A DNA stretch of 16,700 bases from an uncultured Clostridia bacterium (GTDB taxonomy: Bacteria > Bacillota > Clostridia > Oscillospirales > Ruminococcaceae), in contig CANQZS010000012.1 of the NCBI GenBank assembly GCA_947628385.1, forward strand, positions 1 to 16,700, in the 5' to 3' direction. The notes below the pieces were generated by a model, which was not told the origin of the DNA, ran no database searches, and saw nothing but the letters and a program-made list of their open reading frames with translations. Position numbers and translations under genes: made by a program. Of the stretch, positions 1 through 6,585 are shown one piece after another (position 1 is the stretch's first letter; each line of letters begins with the position of its first letter).

Positions 1-147
1 GCGCCGTCTGTTTTCCTGATAATGAACGATCATACCAAGTGAAAAATACAGAATTACAGCCGCTGTAAAGCTGCACAGCAATATCAGAAAAAACATTGCG
101 GGTTCGCGTTTTATAAATGATCGGATATTTATACGAAGATAATTCAT
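1..147 (-). CDS. N-terminus of a membrane protein, probable FtsX-type ABC transporter permease (partial)
   Basis: Forty-nine codons are visible before the window edge cuts the gene. The protein starts MNYLRINIRSFIKREPAMFF and continues with a single hydrophobic segment at about residues 18-41, then a charged stretch. A short basic N-terminus followed by one long membrane helix and an extracytoplasmic region is the usual beginning of FtsX/MacB-like ABC permeases, but too little is present to be certain. The start is well supported: AGGAGG lies at 155-160, 7 nt before the ATG. The gene lies downstream of and co-directional with a two-component system, separated by a terminator and its own candidate promoter. 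This suggests, but does not show, that the sensor system controls it. It could equally be another membrane protein with an N-terminal anchor. Confidence 0.72.
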   Translation of the reverse strand, partial: MNYLRINIRSFIKREPAMFFLILLCSFTAAVILYFSLGMIVHYQENRRR

Positions 148-171
148 GTTGTATCCTCCTGAATTAATTGT

Positions 172-200
172 GTAACATATGTTGTACATTCATATGTTAC
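172..200. repeat. Perfect 10-bp inverted repeat in the permease leader
   Basis: GTAACATATG (172-181) and CATATGTTAC (191-200) are perfect reverse complements separated by 9 nt. The dyad lies 12 nt upstream of the ribosome binding site of the minus-strand permease gene. The inner AACATATGTT (174-183) is itself palindromic. No U-run follows, so it does not look like a terminator. It could be a DNA operator or an mRNA hairpin close to the ribosome binding site. Confidence 0.7.
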
Positions 201-210
201 CGGGTTTAAA

Positions 211-222
211 CTGAATATTCAG
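211..222. repeat. 12-bp perfect palindrome CTGAATATTCAG
   Basis: CTGAATATTCAG is its own reverse complement and lies 10 bp from the dyad at 172-200. A further 7-bp inverted pair, CAGCAGC (220-226) and GCTGCTG (249-255), overlaps it. Together they make the leader of the permease gene unusually symmetrical. The function is unknown; an operator site is possible. Confidence 0.55.
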
Positions 223-380
223 CAGCATATATACCAGCATCTCGCTCAGCTGCTGTTAGACGATCAATACCTTGAATAATAACACTTCACGCAAATTACA
301 ATTTTTTTGATTTTTAAACCAAATTTTTCATTTGCAAAGTCTAATTAGCAAACTTCACTATATACTCCTGCCACAGTTTC

Positions 381-409
381 AGTTTACACTCCCCGATACA
401 TTTTGTCAA
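381..409 (-). promoter_or_regulatory. Candidate sigma-A promoter for the permease gene
   Basis: On the minus strand TTGACA (409-404) is followed after 17 nt by TAAACT (386-381). The -35 is perfect and the -10 matches 4 of 6. It would give a leader of roughly 225 nt before the permease start, containing the dyad and palindrome described above. An 8-bp palindrome CTAATTAG (341-348), flanked by GCAAA repeats, lies about 30 nt downstream of the expected start point. Confidence 0.6.
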
Positions 410-440
410 TAGATTTGCACAAGAGATTAAATTTTGCTCC

Positions 441-489
441 AAATAAAAGTAAGCGAGCAGAAATTTTATATAAAATTCATACTCGCTTA
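441..489 (-). terminator. Intrinsic terminator after the sensor kinase
   Basis: TAAGCGAG (450-457) pairs with CTCGCTTA (482-489). The loop contains the self-complementary AATTTTATATAAAATT, so the stem can extend. Read on the minus strand it is followed by CTTTTATTT (449-441), a moderately U-rich tail. It lies 45 bp past the kinase stop codon. Confidence 0.65.
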
Positions 490-533
490 ATATATTTACA
501 TTAAATTTATATTTAATTAATATTAATTACATA

Positions 534-1811
534 TTATATAATGGGCAAAGTTATCTCCGCTCTGAATGTTTTGCTGTTATAATTTGTCATAAATACGCCC
601 TCGTATTTTTCTACCGAAAGCCGGACGCTTTTAAGTCCTACGCCCATATGATCCTCCTTGGTAGAGATCAGATCATTATTTTTTATTTTTAAGATACCGT
701 TGTAACTATTTTCAATATTTATCAGAATAAAATCATTTACACGAGTCATATTCATTTCAATATATTTTTTGTCATTGATCTTATCGCAGGCTTCGATCGC
801 ATTATCCCATAAATTTGCAAATATCGCGGTAATATCCAGATCATCAACAAAATCTATCGGCACATCTTCCGCCGAAATAATTACCTTGATACCCTTTGAT
901 CTTGCATAGGACATTTTCTGACTGACCACCACGCTTAATATTTTATTTGAGCATTTAAAGCCTCCGAACAGCTCGTCCATTTGCTTGTAGACGTCCGATA
1001 AATATTTATTATGATCTTCATTATCATTTAATTCATTTGCGACCATAAGATGCTTTTTTATATCGTGTATGATCGCTCTGGATTCCTCATATTTCCTGCT
1101 CATTTCCTTATAATTTGAAAGATGCATCTCATTAAGACGTTCCGCTAACGATAATTCATATCTGTATTTATATACCTGTGATACCTGATTTAAAATATAT
1201 GCGTAAAATAAATTTATAAGCAAATAACCTATCAGAAGTATCAGAAGCTTTAAACTGCCGTATCGGTCCGTTACCTCTTCCTCAAAAGCCAATACAGCAT
1301 AGCTTTCAAAAAAGGTTATTATTATTGTAAAAGCCGCAACTTTGAATTTAATGCCTTGACCATTTATTTTCTGCACAATTGTTATGTAAACTCTGTAAAA
1401 TGCAAACATGAGAATAATATAGGAAATATTGCAGTAAAGTTTAAGCTGACCGTCAGACAGTATTTCAGATACTGTTTTATCTTTAACAAGCGCCCATACA
1501 AGAACTGTAATGCTGTCGCTGAACATGGTCATAAACCAAAGCAGCAAATTATTCAGCCATATCTTTTTGATATTGGATTCAAACAGTATCATACAAATTA
1601 CATTACTTGAAATGAAAGTATAAACTATATTCAAATACGGTATCTTCATCAGATTAACGAACAGCAGCAAAACATCTGCAATTAAATATACGACCACATA
1701 ATAGCTTTTCTTTTCATATTTACAGCCGTAAATATTTTTGTAAAACATGAAAAGCAGTAAATACATCGCAGAAACGACCATACACTGACTGATAACAGAT
1801 AAAGCGTCCAT
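534..1811 (-). CDS. Agr-type sensor histidine kinase with GHKL ATPase domain
   Basis: This 425-aa membrane kinase resembles AgrC/ComD-type sensors. The first 210 residues are very hydrophobic and can form about six or seven membrane helices (for example around 11-25, 37-56, 60-78, 86-108, 128-147, 158-176 and 187-208), the usual sensor part of peptide-pheromone receptors. A coiled-coil-like linker follows. The phospho-acceptor is probably H249 in the motif HDIKKH. The ATP-binding domain has an N box LWDNAIEACDK (N337) and a G box GVGLKSVR from G390. The gene starts 7 nt after the stop of the response regulator gene, so the two are one operon and presumably partners. The ligand is unknown; no agrB or agrD gene lies in the window. 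An intrinsic terminator follows. Confidence 0.92.
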   Translation of the reverse strand: MDALSVISQCMVVSAMYLLLFMFYKNIYGCKYEKKSYYVVVYLIADVLLLFVNLMKIPYLNIVYTFISSNVICMILFESNIKKIWLNNLLLWFMTMFSDSITVLVWALVKDKTVSEILSDGQLKLYCNISYIILMFAFYRVYITIVQKINGQGIKFKVAAFTIIITFFESYAVLAFEEEVTDRYGSLKLLILLIGYLLINLFYAYILNQVSQVYKYRYELSLAERLNEMHLSNYKEMSRKYEESRAIIHDIKKHLMVANELNDNEDHNKYLSDVYKQMDELFGGFKCSNKILSVVVSQKMSYARSKGIKVIISAEDVPIDFVDDLDITAIFANLWDNAIEACDKINDKKYIEMNMTRVNDFILINIENSYNGILKIKNNDLISTKEDHMGVGLKSVRLSVEKYEGVFMTNYNSKTFRAEITLPII

Positions 1812-1818
1812 AAAAACA

Positions 1819-2532
1819 TCACACCCTCATAAATTTATGTAAATTTTCCTTGAATTCCAGTCTCTTTTTATAAGCCAGCGGCACTTCTCCTCCGTTTTTA
1901 AAATACACTTTATCAAGCCCCTTGGAAATAGATCTCACCTGCATAAGATTTACGATAAATCCTTTATGTGTATATGTAAATTGCATACGATCCAATTTTT
2001 CATAAATTTCATATAAATTACCTTTAATATGGATCTCATCATTGATAGTTTTCATAATAATATTTCGCTGACCTTTGTATTCAAAATAAATGATCTCATC
2101 AATATTTTGAATGATCTCGTCGCCCGTATCGGCTCTGACTTTTATAAAATCATAAGATATTTTCTTGTCAAGCTTTTTAAAATCGCGCAGGACAGCTTCA
2201 ATATCTTCATATTTAAATGGTTTTACAATAAAATCAAAAGCATGCACTTTATGCGCGCGGTCACTTTCATCAGCAAAGCTTGTTATATAAACTATCGGAA
2301 CAGCCATATTGCGTTCTTTTAATAATTTTCCGGCTTCCAAGCCGTCAAGCTCCTGCATTTTAATATCAAGGAACACGAGATCAAATTCGATTTCGGAATT
2401 TGCAAGTGCTTCACCATTATAAAATTTATATATCCTGAATTCAATTTGTTTATCAACACCGAATTTTAAAACATACGATCCTATCTTATCGACCATATAT
2501 TCATCATCGTCGCAAACAGCGACTTTTATCAT
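1819..2532 (-). CDS. LytTR-family response regulator (AgrA/VirR type)
   Basis: This 237-aa protein has an N-terminal receiver domain (about 1-120) and a C-terminal LytTR DNA-binding domain (about 130-237). In the receiver, D8-D10 form the acidic pocket, D56 in LVFLDIKM is the phosphorylation site, and K104 in FIVKPF is the conserved lysine. LytTR proteins bind short direct repeats in promoters, commonly of peptide, toxin or transporter genes. A longer frame opens with GTG at 2547, but GGAGGT at 2540-2545 lies 7 nt before the ATG at 2532. That start gives the canonical opening MIKVAVCDDDE and overlaps the GTG version, so the ATG is preferred. It is the first gene of a two-gene operon with the sensor kinase. 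Confidence 0.93.
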   Translation of the reverse strand: MIKVAVCDDDEYMVDKIGSYVLKFGVDKQIEFRIYKFYNGEALANSEIEFDLVFLDIKMQELDGLEAGKLLKERNMAVPIVYITSFADESDRAHKVHAFDFIVKPFKYEDIEAVLRDFKKLDKKISYDFIKVRADTGDEIIQNIDEIIYFEYKGQRNIIMKTINDEIHIKGNLYEIYEKLDRMQFTYTHKGFIVNLMQVRSISKGLDKVYFKNGGEVPLAYKKRLEFKENLHKFMRV

Positions 2533-2575
2533 TTTGCCCACCTCCACAAGACCGACAAAAATCGTCTATATTTTT

Positions 2576-2604
2576 ATTGTAACACAAATTCCCGCGGAAG
2601 TAAA
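2576..2604 (-). promoter_or_regulatory. Candidate promoter of the two-component operon
   Basis: On the minus strand TTTACT (2604-2599) and TACAAT (2581-2576) are separated by 17 nt. The -10 is preceded by TGT, making an extended -10 (TGTTACAAT). The site is 44 bp upstream of the regulator start and downstream of the preceding operon's terminator, so separate transcription is likely. No clear LytTR direct-repeat pair was seen. Confidence 0.55.
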
Positions 2605-2661
2605 CACATTTTTGCGGAATATGATCTGTAATGGATAAATAATGGATTCATGTAATTACTA

Positions 2662-2680
2662 TTTTGCGCGAAGCGCAAAA
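2662..2680. repeat. Hairpin TTTTGCGC-GAA-GCGCAAAA
   Basis: TTTTGCGC (2662-2669) and GCGCAAAA (2673-2680) form a perfect 8-bp stem with a 3-nt loop, directly abutting the terminator at 2682-2712. The same core recurs, longer, at 16596-16622. This suggests a dispersed intergenic element and not only part of the terminator. Confidence 0.6.
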
Positions 2681-2712
2681 ATAATGGGGAACGCATTACA
2701 CGTTCCCCATTA
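2677..2712 (-). terminator. Strong intrinsic terminator of the secA-to-lipoprotein gene train
   Basis: TAATGGGGAACG (2682-2693) pairs perfectly with CGTTCCCCATTA (2701-2712) around a 7-nt loop. On the minus strand the stem is followed immediately by TTTTT (2681-2677). It begins 11 bp after the lipoprotein stop codon. It is the only strong terminator found between secA and this point. Confidence 0.9.
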
Positions 2713-2723
2713 GCACAAATATA

Positions 2724-3275
2724 TCAAAAAGCAATATATATACTATCAAGCTTATTTTCAGCATATGAAAAGCGAAGCTCCCTTATGCCGCCGTCTCTGA
2801 AGCTGTATGTGATGTTCTCCTTGTCTCCCCAGACAGACTCCGCTATGCCGATCTTGGAAGGTATATCGTCCGGAACGGAATCAAAACCTATCCCAATAAC
2901 CGAAAGATCCTCCGGAGCAGCTCCGCGGGTAAATTCTATGGATAATATCCCACCCTCGTTATCAGTTGTCACAGCTGCATATGAACCGTCTGAAAACACC
3001 GCTTTTCCGTCGGAATATGATATATCCGCATCGTCATTTATATTTGCCGGAAATGAATGATATTCCCCGCAGAAAAATATGCCCTCAAGAAGTTCATCTG
3101 CCGTCCAGCCGCGAACCAGCGCATATTTGCCGTCATAAGTCGTGGTTTCCGACGCGGATACCTCAGTTTCCGTCGCAGCCTCCTCATCATTGCTTTCACA
3201 GCCGCACATGACCGCCGCAGACAGTACCGCGCATAACGAGCCGAGCAGGATCCTACAGGTAAAATATTTTTTCAT
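2724..3275 (-). CDS. Small putative lipoprotein of unknown function
   Basis: This 183-aa protein has a basic N-terminus (MKKYFTCR), a hydrophobic segment to about residue 23 and a lipobox-like AVMCGC with C26 as the probable lipidated cysteine. An acidic and Ser/Thr-rich stretch (about 27-47, with EEAATETEVSASETTT) follows, as is usual for a linker between lipid anchor and folded domain. The rest (about 48-183) is a soluble, probably beta-rich domain that I do not recognise. It is therefore expected on the outer face of the membrane. The start ATG overlaps the stop of the shikimate kinase gene (ATGA, 3272-3275), so translation is probably coupled. The -3 position of the lipobox is Met rather than Leu, so lipidation is likely but not certain. 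Confidence 0.8.
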   Translation of the reverse strand: MKKYFTCRILLGSLCAVLSAAVMCGCESNDEEAATETEVSASETTTYDGKYALVRGWTADELLEGIFFCGEYHSFPANINDDADISYSDGKAVFSDGSYAAVTTDNEGGILSIEFTRGAAPEDLSVIGIGFDSVPDDIPSKIGIAESVWGDKENITYSFRDGGIRELRFSYAENKLDSIYIAF

Positions 3276-3775
3276 TGCTTTATCTCCGGCAAAGCCATTA
3301 TCCTGTCGGCAACGTCCTCAGCGGAACCGCTTCCGCTTACCACGACTGTGGAATTCTCGCGATATACATTCACCCTGCTGTCATATATGAATTCCAGCTC
3401 TTCCTTTGTATTGTTCATAACTATAGGACGGTTCTTATCGCCCGATATTCGTCCGTAGCATACCTCAAACGGAACGTCAATATATACCGTTATTCCCTTT
3501 TCGGCAGCGATCTCAGCATTTTCCTTTTTGAGCATTGCTCCGCCTCCGCAGGCAACAACGCCCTCTGTTTCGGAAAGCTCTCTTATAGCCTTAGTCTCGG
3601 TATCGCGGAAATATTTTTCGCCCTTTTCAGCAAATATCTGCGGGATCTTCATTTTTTCCTTTTCCACGATATATTCGTCCATATCGCAGAATCCGCAGCC
3701 AAGCTTTTCCGCAAGTATCCTGCCGGCTGATGATTTTCCGCAGCCCATAAATCCGCAAAGATATATCGTTTTCAT
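3272..3775 (-). CDS. aroK: Shikimate kinase
   Basis: This 167-aa enzyme phosphorylates shikimate to shikimate 3-phosphate, the fifth step of the chorismate pathway, in the cytosol. The P-loop is GFMGCGKS (8-15, K14). Other family features are D31/D33 in CDMDEY (Mg and shikimate binding), R57 in YFRDTE, the GGG at 77-79 that binds shikimate, R116 in the lid (KNRPIV), and R134 in the DSRVNVY segment near the C-terminus. The length is normal for AroK. No other aromatic pathway gene is in the window, so the gene stands alone within an unrelated gene train. It starts after a GGGGCGATG leader and overlaps the downstream lipoprotein gene by 4 nt. Confidence 0.95.
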   Translation of the reverse strand: MKTIYLCGFMGCGKSSAGRILAEKLGCGFCDMDEYIVEKEKMKIPQIFAEKGEKYFRDTETKAIRELSETEGVVACGGGAMLKKENAEIAAEKGITVYIDVPFEVCYGRISGDKNRPIVMNNTKEELEFIYDSRVNVYRENSTVVVSGSGSAEDVADRIMALPEIKQ

Positions 3776-3809
3776 AAAAACATCGCCCCTACAGTAAATT
3801 GATCCTTTA

Positions 3810-4451
3810 CTACTCCTCTGTCACAGGATCCGCAGTGTATTCCAGTATCCTGTTTTTGATCTCCTCCTCAAAGCAGGAATAGAACATCGCAAACAGCACG
3901 TCGGAATATCCCAGAAGAAACATATTCTTGTTTGTTATTTCCGCCAGAGTGGGAACGGTAGTATATACATACGTCTTGAACCATTCCGCTGTAAACGGCG
4001 GGAGCCGCTTACCCTTGCGGACAAGATATTTTGTCTCCAGAAAGGTTTCCGTTATCATATCCCGATAATTGTCCGCACCCTTTTCCATTACCATGGTGTA
4101 CAGCCTGTAAAGCTGATCGTCCGTCATGGAATCATCGCCGTTCCTTACGCTTTTCAGAGTCGGTATCCTGACCGCCAGAGAATATATTATCATTGGCAGC
4201 ACACGGTTATATTCGTCGTTCTGCATCTCTCTGCAGGTGGAATCGTCTATCCTCAGTCCGAGAGCTTTAAGCGCGTCCGAATCGGTAATGTTATTCAGCA
4301 CGACTTTAAAGGCGTCCTTTATACTTACGTTGTAGAAATCATTTTCCGCTATAGAATATATGTATTTTATCGCATTATAAAGACATACTCCGCCTTTCAT
4401 TATCGTGTCTGCAAGACCGCTGAGAGCTGCGGATTCATTAATAAATTCCAT
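3810..4451 (-). CDS. Uncharacterised 213-aa protein
   Basis: I do not recognise this protein. It is 213 aa, without signal peptide or clear membrane helix, and looks mostly alpha-helical and cytosolic. Recognisable patches are an N-terminal helix (ESAALSGLADTIMKGG), a central region rich in Asp and Asn, and a C-terminal section with aromatic clusters (FTAEWFKTYVYTTVPTL, then MFLLGYSDVLFAMFYSCF). It starts 20 nt after the stop of the Cys4 protein gene and ends 34 nt before shikimate kinase. A GGAGGG lies about 13 nt upstream of the ATG, slightly far. Close spacing to the 554-aa gene suggests a functional pair. Confidence 0.8.
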   Translation of the reverse strand: MEFINESAALSGLADTIMKGGVCLYNAIKYIYSIAENDFYNVSIKDAFKVVLNNITDSDALKALGLRIDDSTCREMQNDEYNRVLPMIIYSLAVRIPTLKSVRNGDDSMTDDQLYRLYTMVMEKGADNYRDMITETFLETKYLVRKGKRLPPFTAEWFKTYVYTTVPTLAEITNKNMFLLGYSDVLFAMFYSCFEEEIKNRILEYTADPVTEE

Positions 4452-4471
4452 ACCCTATGATCTCCCTCCGG

Positions 4472-6136
4472 TCAGTCCTTTTTGCCGTAAGCGTCCTCAC
4501 GGGTAAGACGCTCCCACTGAGGCAGTTTTATTTCGACCTGTTTTTTCTCGCGTTTTTCGGGAGCTATGCTTCCTTTGCCCTGATCCTCCGACTGTCCCGC
4601 CATAAAGGCGTCGTACAGGCTGTCAAACGTCTGCGGAACAAACGGCTTAATATCAATATTTCCGGAGGTAGACATAACGTCCGTGCTTTTTATCACGGAA
4701 TGTACCACCGGCTCCTGCTTTTCGGGAAGCGTTACCATTTCCTTATATTCCGCATTTACGGAATTTCCTGAGCTTTCTTGATCTTCGGTCTGCGCGTGCT
4801 GCTCCGCCGCAGGAGCACTCTGTGCGGATCTGCTCTTAGACGCAAGCTTTACCTCCTCGCAGAGCTTGTCCGAATAATCCAGAAATTCCTCAAGCTGACT
4901 TACAGCCGCCTCGCCGATCTTTATGTTTCGCTTCATATTTGAAAGGTACTGGGACCATTCTCTGAATTCATTTTCGTCAATGCCCTTACCTACGCGCTTG
5001 TAAAGAGCGTTATAAAGCTTCTGACCGCGCTTTTCCATATCCTGCGGAACGGTATATACCTGAGCCTCCGACGCCGCTTCGGCGGATTCCCGCGCCTTTA
5101 CTGCGATCTCCTCGCAAAGCTCCTCATACTGCCTGCGGCAGGTCTTTCCCGAACTGTTCACTCTGTTGCAGCGCGGATCGTCGTCGGCAATATCGTCTAT
5201 TATGAAATATTTTCCGCAGCTCTCGCACTTGCGCATATATATCCTGCGGCTGCACATAAGGTCGAATTCCAGATCCAGCGCGGCTTTCAGGCTGTCCGGA
5301 AGAAACAGCTCCGACGGATTGTTATTCAGCGCTTCAAGGGCGAATTTCATATCTATCTCGCTCGGACGGTTCATATTCTTAACGAAAGAATACGCCTCCA
5401 TAGCCGTCTGATCCTTTGTTGCATAATGACTTTTATTTTCAAGCGAGGACATATCCTGCCCGTGAGCAAGAGCCTCAGAAAATCGTCTGTAGATGGCTTT
5501 TGCCGCTTTTCCTGCCGAAAATGCAGCGCTCGGCACCGTAGCCGTATTGCATAGCCTTACCGACGGCAGCGCGTCCGGAGGACAGCCCAGCTCGTTCGCA
5601 GCTACCGAAAGCGCCAGATCAAAATATTCCTTGCGAACGCGTATCATCTCGTCATTAAGCTCCGTTTTGCCCTTTTCCGGACCGAAAATGAACTCTGTTT
5701 TGTTGCGCGCATATTCCTGAAGCCTTACTACGCTTGTCCAGCGGTTCATAGCACGGTTAGTCTTGTACTCCGATACACGGCGGAATATTGCCGTTTCGTA
5801 CATATTTTTCGGAGTTATGCACCTTGCCCACAGCTCTTCAAGTCCGATACGCTCGCTGTGGCAGATATATTCTATTATGCAGTCCGTTACTATCTCGGAA
5901 TAATCCGTAGCGATACACGCTTCGATATACGGGTGCGCGCTGCTTATTGACGATTTTGCATTAGCAACTATATTCTGCGGAAGTCTGCCGGTCTTTCTTG
6001 CGGTTTTTCCCGCTTCGATACACTGCTCCCAGAAAAAAGTAAAATCGAATTCCGCAAAATGCAGAAGCGTTCTGGAAATATCTATCTTATAGAAATTATT
6101 ATTATCGCGTACGGCAAAACCTACGGTATTTTCCAT
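4472..6136 (-). CDS. Cys4 zinc-finger-like protein of 554 aa (resembles DUF6076-type proteins)
   Basis: This is a large cytosolic protein with no signal peptide. The first 290 residues look helical. A putative metal site follows: C304 and C307 in CESCGKYF, then C323 (DPRCNR) and C333 (GKTCRRQ), a CxxC-x15-C-x9-C arrangement. An Ala/Glu-rich helical stretch (about 340-430) and a low-complexity acidic linker (about 432-535) come next, and a short basic tail ends the protein. A KCxxCGKYF segment followed by a Cys-Cys-Arg segment is typical of DUF6076-like proteins of Firmicutes, which have no known function; this assignment is from memory and unsearched. The gene has a good ribosome binding site (AAAGGAAAG), lies 47 nt after the ComFB-like gene and 20 nt before the 213-aa gene. 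Confidence 0.85.
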   Translation of the reverse strand: MENTVGFAVRDNNNFYKIDISRTLLHFAEFDFTFFWEQCIEAGKTARKTGRLPQNIVANAKSSISSAHPYIEACIATDYSEIVTDCIIEYICHSERIGLEELWARCITPKNMYETAIFRRVSEYKTNRAMNRWTSVVRLQEYARNKTEFIFGPEKGKTELNDEMIRVRKEYFDLALSVAANELGCPPDALPSVRLCNTATVPSAAFSAGKAAKAIYRRFSEALAHGQDMSSLENKSHYATKDQTAMEAYSFVKNMNRPSEIDMKFALEALNNNPSELFLPDSLKAALDLEFDLMCSRRIYMRKCESCGKYFIIDDIADDDPRCNRVNSSGKTCRRQYEELCEEIAVKARESAEAASEAQVYTVPQDMEKRGQKLYNALYKRVGKGIDENEFREWSQYLSNMKRNIKIGEAAVSQLEEFLDYSDKLCEEVKLASKSRSAQSAPAAEQHAQTEDQESSGNSVNAEYKEMVTLPEKQEPVVHSVIKSTDVMSTSGNIDIKPFVPQTFDSLYDAFMAGQSEDQGKGSIAPEKREKKQVEIKLPQWERLTREDAYGKKD

Positions 6137-6183
6137 AAAAACTTTCCTTTCCGAAAACAGCGGATCTTTCCGCGCAGGTCTTA

Positions 6184-6453
6184 TCAGGAACGATGTGGAT
6201 GCTCGCTTACTGTTTTGATAGCCTTAGTCACGGCAATATCAATATCTACAGTATTCTGCCATGTGCCGCTGTCCAGCCTGCTGAAAAGCTCTCCTTTAAG
6301 GGAGTTCACATACTTTGGCTTAAGCATATTAAGAGACATTGCCATCATGTCTCCCATACATTTTTCGCATTTGCAGCAATCGACCTCTGCAAGCAGTGCT
6401 TCAAGGCGTTCCCTAACAATGCCCTCCATAATGTTGGTAACTTCAACTTCCAT
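6184..6453 (-). CDS. ComFB-family small protein
   Basis: The 89-aa protein fits the late-competence ComFB family: an N-terminal helix (NIMEGIVRERLEALL), a cysteine cluster C26, C27, C29, C32 (CCKCEKC), a DMMAMSLNMLKPKYV helix-turn segment, then KGELFSR and a C-terminal helix with conserved Gln (Q66). The clustered cysteines suggest metal binding. In B. subtilis comFB lies in the comF operon without a clear role; ComFB proteins of cyanobacteria have been reported as cyclic di-nucleotide receptors. Here there is no comFA or comFC nearby, so a competence role is not implied. GGAAAGG lies 11 nt before the ATG. The gene is flanked by a 36-codon gene upstream and the Cys4 protein downstream, all in one gene train. 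Confidence 0.88.
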   Translation of the reverse strand: MEVEVTNIMEGIVRERLEALLAEVDCCKCEKCMGDMMAMSLNMLKPKYVNSLKGELFSRLDSGTWQNTVDIDIAVTKAIKTVSEHPHRS

Positions 6454-6474
6454 GACATAACATTCCTTTCCGAT

Positions 6475-6585
6475 CTATTCTCCGGCAAGGCGAACGCCCT
6501 TGTCCGTATCATATCCTGTATTTAAAGTGCAGGTCAGGCGGGATAATATTTCCGCACCGATCTCCCGTCTGTAAGCGGCAGTCAT
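6475..6585 (-). CDS. 36-codon small gene overlapping the epimerase stop (ATGA)
   Basis: An ATG at 6585 overlaps the epimerase TGA in the classic ATGA arrangement and opens a frame of 36 codons ending with TAG at 6475, just before the ribosome binding site of the ComFB-like gene. The peptide begins MTAAYRREIGAEILSRLTCT and ends GVRLAGE. It is mixed in charge and has no membrane helix. The frame fills almost the whole 128-bp gap between the epimerase and ComFB genes, and the overlap would allow translation by re-initiation without its own ribosome binding site. I do not recognise a family. A chance frame of this length is possible. Confidence 0.5.
   Translation of the reverse strand: MTAAYRREIGAEILSRLTCTLNTGYDTDKGVRLAGE

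Larger units (their letters stand above)
161..533. other. 373-bp intergenic region with promoter, symmetrical elements and terminator; no convincing gene
   Basis: This spacer is strongly AT-rich. From right to left it holds an A/T-only stretch after the kinase stop, the kinase terminator, a candidate promoter, and a leader with a dyad and a palindrome. A minus-strand open frame of 24 codons without a usual start ends at 206-208. A five-codon ORF starting GTG at 358, with AGGAG just upstream, ends at 341. Neither is convincing as a gene. No AgrD-like peptide gene was found. Confidence 0.6.

Noticed and set aside
341..358. Five-codon leader ORF (GTG to TAG) with AGGAG upstream
   Set aside because: The AGGAG would lie almost at the 5' end of the predicted transcript, and so short a frame is expected by chance.
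161..533. A hidden pheromone gene (AgrD-like) next to the Agr-type kinase
   Set aside because: No frame with a suitable start, amphipathic leader and Cys-containing core was found on either strand, and no AgrB-like gene is present in the window.
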